From Acetobacter oeni (GTDB taxonomy: Bacteria; Pseudomonadota; Alphaproteobacteria; Acetobacterales; Acetobacteraceae), in the NCBI RefSeq assembly GCF_011516825.1, contig NZ_WOTA01000016.1:1-64000 (forward strand): a stretch of 64,000 bases of DNA, given 5' to 3'. How positions within the stretch are numbered: the stretch's first letter is position 1; each line of letters begins with the position of its first letter. The position numbers and the translations under genes were made by a program. Of the stretch, positions 1 to 10,159 are shown piece by piece. The notes beneath the pieces were generated by a model. It did not search any database and was not told where the DNA came from. It worked only from the letters and a program-made list of their open reading frames with translations.

Positions 1-278
1 CAGAAGAAAACGCCGTCTTCCCGCTCATGCTAATCTGATCTCCGTTCGACACGGAAATGCAGAATCATCTTTCCCGCCCTACGTCATCTCAGAAATGAGG
101 GGATGCCTGAGAGCGTGACCACGTAACTTTCTTTGCCAATAGAGAAGATCGCTAAAAAGCAGCTGCCCGCAATCTGTCGCTGAACGGGGCGCTCATTTCA
201 TCAGCAGCAGCGCGATATTGAATACCTGATCCTCCAAAAATGCCCTGTTGATAAGTGGTGACAGCTTTGTGGAATGAC
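1..278. other. No gene seen at left edge
   Basis: I see no convincing coding frame, RNA gene or insertion-sequence end here. The stretch leads into the iteron-like repeats and may be the edge of a plasmid replication region. Confidence 0.4.
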
Positions 279-352
279 ACGTACCTTCACCCACGTTTCC
301 CTGTGGATTAGCACGTACCTTTACACACGCCCGGACACGTACTTTCACCCAC
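279..352. repeat. Three iteron-like direct repeats, possible plasmid oriV
   Basis: Three 16-base direct repeats with consensus ACGTACYTTYACMCAC lie at 279-294, 313-328 and 337-352. Between the first two, at 302-310, is TGTGGATTA, one base from the DnaA box TGTGGATAA. An AT-rich stretch follows at about 357-440. Iterons, a DnaA box and an AT-rich unwinding region are the usual parts of an iteron-controlled plasmid origin. No initiator gene is visible in the window; it would have to lie to the left. Calling it an origin is inference from layout. Confidence 0.5.
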
Positions 353-514
353 ACAAGTGGTATATAACATATTGAAATTGATATGTTTTTCTAACCCGTA
401 ACACGCGCGCGCGTTTTAACTTAAATATATTCTTTTAACGTCTGAGGGGCTCTTCCAGCTGGGGATATGTCTACAGCAACGTTCCGCAGTATAGGATGTA
501 GTCGAGAGCCGAGG

Positions 515-547
515 GTGTTTAAACACTTTGATCGTAGCGTTTAAACG
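515..547. promoter_or_regulatory. Two GTTTAAAC palindromes 22 bases apart
   Basis: A 12-base palindrome GTGTTTAAACAC (515-526) and a 10-base palindrome CGTTTAAACG (538-547) share the core GTTTAAAC at 517-524 and 539-546. The 22-base spacing is about two helical turns, which would place two bound dimers on one face of the DNA. They sit just downstream of the traK frame on the minus strand, where a plasmid backbone promoter or partition site could be. The operator role is inference. Confidence 0.35.
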
Positions 548-724
548 GTACGCAATTCATTGTTTCTCTGGGCCACCTGCGGGAGACAGCCAGTAGGCAA
601 TACGATCAGGGCTCGGATTGAGGTTTAGCGGCCTTGGGCTGGAGACGTGACGTTTCGGAGATGCCTTTGGGCTCTGTTTCTCGAAGGCGGTAGAAGGGGC
701 AGAGGACGGCTCTTTTTGGGATAT

Positions 725-910
725 CTATGAGGAGAGCCCCAAAATAAATTTCCTGACGTGCCGAGTGAACTGACTGTAGCTCATCTGAAGAGCATCGTGA
801 TGTTTTTGGAAGACATCTGACCTGTTGTAACCTTGCTCCAACTCTTCTGCGATGACGGATTTCAGGGCAAGAAACCTCACGCGAGCCATCCCCTTCTTAT
901 TTGGCGTCAT
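725..910 (-). CDS. traK: TraK-like relaxosome protein, cut short by an amber codon
   Basis: TraK of IncP plasmids binds intrinsically bent DNA at oriT and helps the relaxase reach nic. The 61-residue product has the family core: a basic start, FLALKSVIAEELEQGY, then MSYSQFTRHVRKFI. The ATG at 910 has GGAAG 9 bases upstream. The TAG at 725-727 stops it early. Reading on in frame gives 55 more residues, Pro/Ser/Lys-rich and ending LNLNPSPDR, up to a TGA at 557-559. RP4 TraK has the same layout: a Pro/Ala/Lys-rich linker and an FNPTPDK-like tail. The likely intact gene is therefore 557..910, about 117 residues, and this copy is a nonsense mutant or relies on suppression. It is divergent from traJ with oriT between, as in RP4. 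Confidence 0.7.
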   Translation of the reverse strand: MTPNKKGMARVRFLALKSVIAEELEQGYNRSDVFQKHHDALQMSYSQFTRHVRKFILGLSS

Positions 911-925
911 TGTAACCACTTCCAA

Positions 926-1066
926 GGCATAGCCTTCCTATTAGCGCGCGAATATGCGCGAATATAATCCAATATGTGCAATTATAGGCGAATATATGCG
1001 AAAATCTTCCAGATCGTGAGACCGGGGGTGCATTCGCATATAATTGCATATTGTCGCGTGATGTTT
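926..1066. repeat. AT-rich repeats beside oriT, candidate TraK-binding region
   Basis: The stretch carries repeated CGAATAT / GCGAATAT words at 948-964 and 988-1000 and a near-palindrome around CGCATATAATTGCATAT at about 1035-1052. In RP4 the traK-proximal side of oriT is intrinsically bent, AT-rich DNA bound by TraK. Position and composition fit that role, and the divergent traK and traJ promoters should also lie here. Binding is inferred, not shown. Confidence 0.45.
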
Positions 1067-1070
1067 GAAA

Positions 1071-1131
1071 GCAAGATAGGCTGCCCCGTCCGGGGCAACG
1101 TGCTTATTCGCCTTTGGCTCAACGCTGGATA
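1071..1131 (-). other. oriT: IncP(RP4)-like origin of transfer (oriT) with nic
   Basis: On the minus strand the sequence contains CCTATCTTGC (1080-1071), matching the IncP nic region CCTATCCTG^C except for one C-to-T change. The predicted nick is between 1072 and 1071. Beside it is an inverted repeat TGCCCC-GT-CCGGGGCA-like (1082-1097). Next comes CTTATTCGCC...GGCTCAACG (1103-1124), closely resembling the RP4 TraJ-recognition side CTTATTCGCACC...GCTCAACG. It lies between divergent traK and traJ, exactly as in RP4. The matching relaxase gene is not in the window. Confidence 0.75.
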
Positions 1132-1144
1132 AGGGGCAAGCCTA

Positions 1145-1525
1145 ATGGAAGATCAGAGCAGAAAGCGCAACAAGCATGTGGGGCCGAGGGCCGGAACGCC
1201 AATCAAAGTTCAGGTTACGGCGGATGAGAGGAAGGCCATTCAGGATACTGCACGGAAGGTGCGGCTTCCTGTTTCTGCCCTGCTTCGGAAGTTGGCTCTT
1301 GGATACGAACCGCCAAGCAAGATTGACCTTGAAACCCTCTATGCGGTTGGACGGTTGCGGGGTGACTTCGGGCGGCTGGGTGGTCTCTTGAAATTGTGGC
1401 TTGTGGACGCGCCCGGTCAGGGTGTTCCTGAGAGCGACGTAAGGGCCGCGCTCGATACGATTTTGGCTAAGCAAGGTGAGCTTTCCAGCCTTATTGCAGC
1501 CATTGAGAAAGCGACTTGTAGCTGA
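1145..1525 (+). CDS. traJ: TraJ-like relaxosome DNA-binding protein
   Basis: TraJ binds the inverted repeat next to nic and seeds the relaxosome for the TraI relaxase. The 126 residues match the usual family length (RP4 TraJ is about 123). They show a basic N-terminus with IKVQVTADERKAI, a ribbon-helix-helix-like region with LPVSALLRKLALGY, and the family signature GDFGRLGGLLKLWL near residues 80-93. The ATG at 1145 is preceded by AAGGGG about 8 bases away. In IncP plasmids the relaxase gene overlaps the end of traJ. Here the ATG overlapping the traJ stop opens only a 26-codon frame, so the relaxase is lost or elsewhere. Confidence 0.8.
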   Translation: MEDQSRKRNKHVGPRAGTPIKVQVTADERKAIQDTARKVRLPVSALLRKLALGYEPPSKIDLETLYAVGRLRGDFGRLGGLLKLWLVDAPGQGVPESDVRAALDTILAKQGELSSLIAAIEKATCS

Positions 1526-1671
1526 TGGCTCGTTTGGCATGGAAGCATGAGAACAATGCAAGACTGTCCAGAAAACGGTGGTTTTCCAAACACATCAAAA
1601 AATGACATCCGAGACTATCCGAACCCCAATTGTCGAGTTAACATTCTCGTCAAGTTTTCAACGTCCCGGTT

Positions 1672-2250
1672 GTGTCAATGAAACAGCGAATCGGCTACGC
1701 ACGGGTCTCCACGGAGGACCAGCATCTGGACTTGCAGCGCGATGCGCTTCAGCAGGCCGGGTGCCATGTAATCTATGAAGAAACGGCGAGCGGAAAGAAT
1801 GCCTCGCGTCTGGAGCTGGAGCAGTGCCGAAAGGCTCTGCGCGACGGCGATACGCTGGTGGTGTGGAGGTTGGATCGCCTAGGGCGCAGCCTACCGGATC
1901 TCGTGCAGATCGTAGCCGAGCTGGAGCGCTCTGGAATTGGCTTTGAGAGCCTCACCGAGAAAATCGAAACGAACAGCGCGGCGGGCAAGCTAGTCTTCCA
2001 CGTGTTTGCGGCCCTCGCGGAATTCGAACGCAGTCTGATCCGCGAGCGAACTCATGCTGGTCTGGCTGCAGCGCGTGCCAGAGGCCGCTCTGGCGGCCGC
2101 AAACCGAAGCTCGGGGAGAAGCAGGTCCGCGAGATCAAGGCGCTGCTTCGTGACCCTGAAATACAGGTTGCCGATGTAGCCCGGCGCTACGGCGTGTCCC
2201 GAACCACCCTGTACAAGCATGTCGGTGTCGTGGCCCCACGGCACCCATGA
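1672..2250 (+). CDS. Serine recombinase (resolvase/invertase family)
   Basis: Small serine recombinases cut and rejoin DNA at paired sites and commonly resolve plasmid multimers or transposon cointegrates. The 192 residues show the catalytic motif YARVSTEDQ (Ser near residue 13), the Arg-rich active-site segment VVWRLDRLGRS, AALAEFERSLIRERT, and a C-terminal helix-turn-helix with VADVARRYGVSRTTLYKHV. Length is standard for Tn3-type resolvases. The frame opens with GTG at 1672, but ATG at 1678 is equally possible; neither has a strong ribosome site. The 146 bases after traJ may hold its crossover site. It sits between the oriT module and the defence genes and may be what rearranged this region. 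Confidence 0.85.
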   Translation: MSMKQRIGYARVSTEDQHLDLQRDALQQAGCHVIYEETASGKNASRLELEQCRKALRDGDTLVVWRLDRLGRSLPDLVQIVAELERSGIGFESLTEKIETNSAAGKLVFHVFAALAEFERSLIRERTHAGLAAARARGRSGGRKPKLGEKQVREIKALLRDPEIQVADVARRYGVSRTTLYKHVGVVAPRHP

Positions 2251-2308
2251 CGTTCAGCGCACATAGCCGCTCCCAAGGAATCACAAGAATGCTGTCTCGG
2301 AGACCACA

Positions 2309-3826
2309 TTGAGCATCGAAAAAACCCTCTTCGCCGCCGCTGACAAGATGCGCGGCGCGATGGACGCCGGGGAATACAAGCACATCGCGCTTGGCCTGCT
2401 GTTCCTCCGCTATGTCTCCGAGGCCTTTACGCGACGGCATGATCTGATTGCCGAGGAGGGCGGCGATCCGGAGGACCGCGACGAGTATCTGGCCGAAAAC
2501 ACGTTCTTCGTGCCGCCATCGGCCCGCTGGTCTTCACTCGCCGCGCAGTCGAAGGATGCCCGCATCGGCGTGATGATCGATGACGCGATGCGTGAGATCG
2601 AAGCCGAGAACCCCAGCCTCAAAGGCGCGCTGCCAAAGGTCTTTGGTCGCGAGAGCATCGACCGCGCCATGCTCTCGGGCCTGATCGACCTATTCTCGAA
2701 CCTTAAGCTTGATGGCACTCGTGCTGATTTCGACCTGATCGGGCGCATCTACGAATACTGTATTGGCGAGTTCGCCAGTAGCGAAGGCAAGCGCGGCGGA
2801 GAGTTCTATACGCCAAAATCAGTGGTCGATACGCTAATCGAGATGATTGAGCCCACCCATGGTCGCGTTTACGACCCATGCTGCGGTACGGGCGGCTTCT
2901 TTGTCCAGTCGGAAAAGTTCATCGACGCCCATCAGGGACGCACCGACGACATCGCCATCTACGGGCAGGAGCGCAACCACACCACCTTTGGTCTGGCCCG
3001 TATGAATCTGGCCATTCGTTCCATCTTCGCCGATATCCGCTGGAATTCCGAAGGCACGTTGCTGCGCGACGAGTTCCCGGATGAGCGTTTCGACTACATT
3101 CTCGCCAACCCGCCATTCAACATTTCGGACTGGTCGGGCAACCTGCTGCGCGAAGACGCCCGCTGGCGCTTCGGCGCACCGCCAGTTGGCAACGCCAACT
3201 TTGCCTGGATTCAGCATATCCATGCGCATCTGTCCGCCGTCGGAATCGGTGGCGTGGTCATGGCCAACGGTTCCATGTCGTCCATGTCTGGCGGTGAAGG
3301 CGAAATCCGGCAGGCGCTGGTGCAGGGCGATGCGGTGGATTGCATGGTCGCGCTGCCCGGGCAGTTGTTCTATGGCACGCAGATTCCCGCGTGCCTGTGG
3401 ATTCTGGCCAAGGACAAGTCCAACGGTGTCGCCATGAACGAGAAGCTGCGCGATCGGCGCGGCGAGGTGCTGTTTATCGACGCGCGGAAAATGGGCGCGC
3501 TGGTGCCCGGCTCACGCAAGCAAAAGGAACTGTCAGAAGACGAGATCCGCCGTATCGCTGCCACCTATCACGCGTGGCGTGGTGAGGCGCGCGAGGGGGC
3601 TTACGAGGACGTGCCTGGCTTCTGTAAGTCGGCGACGCTGGCCGAGATCGAGGGGCATAACTTCGTTCTGACACCGGGCCGTTATGTCGGTGCGGGTGTG
3701 GGTGAGGAAGATGATGAACTGTTCGAGGAGAAGTTCGAGCGGTTGATGGGCGGCTTACGCGAGCAGTTTGCTGAAGGGCGAAGGCTGGAGGTTGAAATCG
3801 AATCTCGGTTGGGATCGCTCCAATGA
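2309..3826 (+). CDS. hsdM: Type I restriction-modification methyltransferase subunit HsdM
   Basis: HsdM transfers a methyl group from S-adenosylmethionine to adenine N6 in the recognition site as part of the M2S methylase or R2M2S restriction complex. An N-terminal helical HsdM domain (about 1-150) precedes the methylase domain. SAM motif I is DPCCGTGGF near residue 188 and catalytic motif IV is NPPFN near residue 266. Length of 505 is normal. The start is TTG with GGAG about 8 bases upstream, and the protein then reads SIEKTLFAAADKMRG. The stop overlaps the hsdS ATG by four bases, so the three hsd genes form one operon. Confidence 0.95.
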   Translation: MSIEKTLFAAADKMRGAMDAGEYKHIALGLLFLRYVSEAFTRRHDLIAEEGGDPEDRDEYLAENTFFVPPSARWSSLAAQSKDARIGVMIDDAMREIEAENPSLKGALPKVFGRESIDRAMLSGLIDLFSNLKLDGTRADFDLIGRIYEYCIGEFASSEGKRGGEFYTPKSVVDTLIEMIEPTHGRVYDPCCGTGGFFVQSEKFIDAHQGRTDDIAIYGQERNHTTFGLARMNLAIRSIFADIRWNSEGTLLRDEFPDERFDYILANPPFNISDWSGNLLREDARWRFGAPPVGNANFAWIQHIHAHLSAVGIGGVVMANGSMSSMSGGEGEIRQALVQGDAVDCMVALPGQLFYGTQIPACLWILAKDKSNGVAMNEKLRDRRGEVLFIDARKMGALVPGSRKQKELSEDEIRRIAATYHAWRGEAREGAYEDVPGFCKSATLAEIEGHNFVLTPGRYVGAGVGEEDDELFEEKFERLMGGLREQFAEGRRLEVEIESRLGSLQ

Positions 3827-5045
3827 AGGGATTTCAGTTAACCGAGGTCGGACGAATTGTTACAGGTAAGACGCCCAAGACCAGTCGCCCTGAATATTTC
3901 GGTGGCGACATCCCATTCGTCACCCCCTCGGACATGCAAGAAAGTCGCGTTATCGAAAGTACCGGCCGCAGCCTTACAGCTGACGGTGCGGCTACGGTGA
4001 AAAACTTGGTCATACCTCGTCATGCAGTGATGGTTTCTTGTATCGGTTCTGATATGGGAAAGACATATCTGTCCAATGGGCGGTGCGTTACCAATCAGCA
4101 AATCAACTCAATTATTGTGGATCGTGAAAAATTTGATCCTCTATTCATCTATTACAACCTCTCTGGAAGGCGCAGTGAGATACGCAATGCTGCGGCTGGC
4201 GCTGCGCAACCTATCCTGAACAAAACCGAGTTTGGAAAGATCCTCGTCGAGGCTCCATCGCTAGAGGAGCAACGCGAAATCGCAGCCACCCTTGGCGCCC
4301 TAGACGACAAGATCGAGCTGAACCGCAAGACGGCGGCGACGCTGGAGGAGATGGCGCGGGCGCTCTATCGCTCGTGGTTCGTGGATTTCGACCCGGTGCG
4401 CGCCCGCGCCGAGGGCCGCGCACCCGCCCACATGGACGCCGCCACTGCCGCACTCTTCCCCGACACCTTCGGCAAGGACGGGCTGCCGGAGGGCTGGAGT
4501 AAGGCGCCACTTAACACGCTTTGCAAAATCACAAGCGGCAAACGACCATCGCAGAAGGTATTAACGGAGAATGCAGACAATCCGATTCCTGTTTATGGCG
4601 GGAATGGGATTTCTTGGTTTACCAATAAAAAATTATTTGATGACAAATTTTTAGTTACAGGACGCGTTGGGACGTTGGGTACGGTCTTTCGTGTGCAAGA
4701 GGCGTGTTGGGTGTCAGATAATGCTCTTTGTCTTTTTCCGAAGAATGACGCAGGCTTTGAATATCTGTTTTTTGCACTTTCACAGATTGATATTCTCAGT
4801 TTGAACAGTGGTTCTACCCAACCCCTTCTTACACAGACTAGTCTTGCGGCTCAGAATTGTTTGCTACCCAACCAGCGGGTAATCTTGTCGTTTCACGAAT
4901 ATGTCTTTCCGTGGTTTGAGTCCCAAAGACACTTAGTGAGCCAAAACCGTACCCTGGCAATTCTACGTGACACTCTTCTCCCGCGCCTCATGTCCGGCGA
5001 ACTGCGTGTGGCTGCCGCCCGCGAACTGATCGAGGAGGTCGCCTG

Positions 5046-5046
<1 letters not shown>
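3823..5046 (+). CDS. hsdS: Type I restriction-modification specificity subunit HsdS
   Basis: HsdS recognises the split target sequence. It has two target-recognition domains (about residues 1-140 and 220-385), each followed by a conserved helical spacer. The first spacer contains [19 protein letters not shown] and [14 protein letters not shown]; the second ends with [16 protein letters not shown]. The second recognition domain (roughly bases 4530-4930) is clearly AT-richer than the spacer and the neighbouring hsdM and hsdR, as expected when recognition domains are exchanged by recombination. The ATG overlaps the hsdM stop and the TGA overlaps the hsdR ATG. The target sequence cannot be predicted from this alone. 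Confidence 0.93.
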
Positions 5047-8120
<3,074 letters not shown>

Positions 8121-8196
8121 CTGAAATCTCGTAGCTTATTCTAGATCAGTGACCTTTCTTTGCGCATGGCTTGTCGATTGTTAGTGAGAAGAGATC

Positions 8197-10155
8197 GTGT
8201 ACATTTCAGAGATATATGCAAGTGGTTTTCGTTGTTTCGATCCTCTCACTCCGCTGCAGCTTTGCCTCTCTTCTGGCTTAAATATTTTCGTTGGGCCAAA
8301 TGATGCGGGCAAGAGCGCAATTGTTGACGCTGCTCGCTACGTCCTATGGACGCGTGGCGACGACTATATCCGCCCGGACGAGCACGATTTCCACGTCGAC
8401 GCCGATGGCGCACGGGGTTGCGACTTCATCATTCGCTGCACCTTCGACGATCTCAGCGCGGATGAAGAGGCTCGGTTCCTCGAATGGTGCACCAACGAAA
8501 AGGGGAAGCTCCGTCTTCACGTCTGTATGCGGGGCGCTCGGCGCGTTTCTCCTGGTGGTGGCAGCATCATCTCCAGCCAGCACCGCGCCGGCGCCGAAGG
8601 CGAAGGCTTACCGCTCGACGGGGAACTGCGCGAGTATTTGAAGGCCACCTATCTCAAGCCTCTGCGGGACGCCGAGCGTGAGATGCGAGCGGGGCGCCGG
8701 TCACGCCTGTCGCGTATTCTGGGGGCAATGCCCACGATGGGGCCTCAGAGCAAGCCGGCGGCGCCAGGCGCCAACGCTACGCTCTATGACACGCTTGCCG
8801 CCGCCGATGTCGCCGTCCGAGACAACCCTGCCGTGTACGGCGTGGCCAATAGCGTGAACACTGATTTCCTCGACAAACTGTCGTTCGTCGATGATCGCCT
8901 CGTGGCGACGCTGGACCTCGGCGCTGGTGGCTCGTTCGATCAGATTCTCGAAAGGTTCGAGCTTTATCTGAATGCCAAGGCTGGCACGGAGCGAGTGCAG
9001 CGGGGGCTAGGCTACAACAACCTGCTCTTCATGGCAGCCGAGCTGCTATTGCTTCAGTCGCATCCCGACCAGGTGCCGTTTCTGCTGATTGAGGAGCCCG
9101 AAGCGCATCTGCATCCGCAGCACCAGACGCTCTTCATGGAAGTGCTTGCGGCCCGCGCCGCCAAGCCGGACCCGGACAAGGGCGAGACCCATCAGCAGGT
9201 CCAGGTGTTACTCACCACCCATAGCCCGCAGCTCGCGGCCGGCGCTGAGCTTGAAACCATGACGATGATCGTCGGTCACCGCGCTTTTCCGCTGGGCGCG
9301 GCCCATACCCGGCTCGAAGTGGACGATTATGAGTTCCTTCGCCGGTTCCTCGATGCGACCAAGGCCAACCTGTTCTTCGCTCGTGCGCTGATTGTAGTCG
9401 AGGGCGACGGCGAGCACCTGTTGCTGCCGGCCGTCGCCGAGAAGCTAGGCCGTCCGCTCAGCCGCCACGGCGTGTCGATCGTCAATGTCGGCCACCGTGG
9501 TCTGTTCCGCTATAGCCGGATTCTGCAGCGTAAGGCCGGGGACGCGGTGCCGGTGCCTGTGGCGCTCATTCCAGATAGGGACATCCCGCCACCTGAAGCC
9601 AAAGGTCTCGTCGGCGAGCGCAAGACTGAGAACGAGTTGACTCAGGACGAGATCGCAGCGCGGCTGAAGACGCTGCGGCGCGATATCGGAGATCCCGTCG
9701 ACGCTTTCATCGCCGATAGCTGGACACTTGAGTTCGATCTCGCGCTCCGACCCGAGCTTGCCGAGAGCGTTCACCAAGCGGTCCAGCTCGCCAAGACCAG
9801 CAGTCGCAAGCCCGAGTGGCTGGCGAAGATCGTGAAGAGCGCTAGTGAAACCTACGCGGGCTGGAAAGAGGCGGGGCACTCTGCGACCGAGATCGCCGTC
9901 AAGATCTACCAGCCCGTCCATGACAAGGACGCCTCCAAGGCCGAGGTCGCCGAGCAACTCGCTGCCATATTGCGCAAGCGCACGGATACGCCGGAACAGA
10001 TGCGCGATCGGCTCCCTCCTTATCTGGTGCGCGCGATCGATTACGTGACGGGTGGCTATGTTCCCGGCGCGCCGGCAACCGCTCCTGAGCTGGATGCTGA
10101 AGACGAAGAGATTGGGGCCGCCGGGATAGAGGGCGCGGCGGCGGCGGAGGGGTAA
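8197..10155 (+). CDS. Class 2 OLD-family ATP-dependent endonuclease (GajA-like)
   Basis: The protein joins an ABC-type ATPase to a TOPRIM nuclease. The ATPase shows Walker A VGPNDAGKS near residue 33, LLIEEPEAHLHP near 298 and the TTHSP switch near 345. The TOPRIM half shows IVVEGDGEHLLLP near 400 and IPDRD near 458, which supply the acidic metal ligands. OLD nucleases next to a UvrD-like helicase gene are called class 2, and that pair is the Gabija anti-phage system, in which GajA nicks or cuts DNA when nucleotide levels fall. At 652 residues it is somewhat longer than the best-known GajA. The start is GTG with AGAAGAG upstream. It ends four bases before the helicase gene. Confidence 0.85.
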   Translation: MYISEIYASGFRCFDPLTPLQLCLSSGLNIFVGPNDAGKSAIVDAARYVLWTRGDDYIRPDEHDFHVDADGARGCDFIIRCTFDDLSADEEARFLEWCTNEKGKLRLHVCMRGARRVSPGGGSIISSQHRAGAEGEGLPLDGELREYLKATYLKPLRDAEREMRAGRRSRLSRILGAMPTMGPQSKPAAPGANATLYDTLAAADVAVRDNPAVYGVANSVNTDFLDKLSFVDDRLVATLDLGAGGSFDQILERFELYLNAKAGTERVQRGLGYNNLLFMAAELLLLQSHPDQVPFLLIEEPEAHLHPQHQTLFMEVLAARAAKPDPDKGETHQQVQVLLTTHSPQLAAGAELETMTMIVGHRAFPLGAAHTRLEVDDYEFLRRFLDATKANLFFARALIVVEGDGEHLLLPAVAEKLGRPLSRHGVSIVNVGHRGLFRYSRILQRKAGDAVPVPVALIPDRDIPPPEAKGLVGERKTENELTQDEIAARLKTLRRDIGDPVDAFIADSWTLEFDLALRPELAESVHQAVQLAKTSSRKPEWLAKIVKSASETYAGWKEAGHSATEIAVKIYQPVHDKDASKAEVAEQLAAILRKRTDTPEQMRDRLPPYLVRAIDYVTGGYVPGAPATAPELDAEDEEIGAAGIEGAAAAEG

Positions 10156-10159
10156 CGTC

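Noticed and set aside
926-1066. CRISPR-like array from short repeats near oriT
   Set aside because: Repeats are short, irregular and AT-rich without unique spacers; they fit TraK-binding or bent DNA better.
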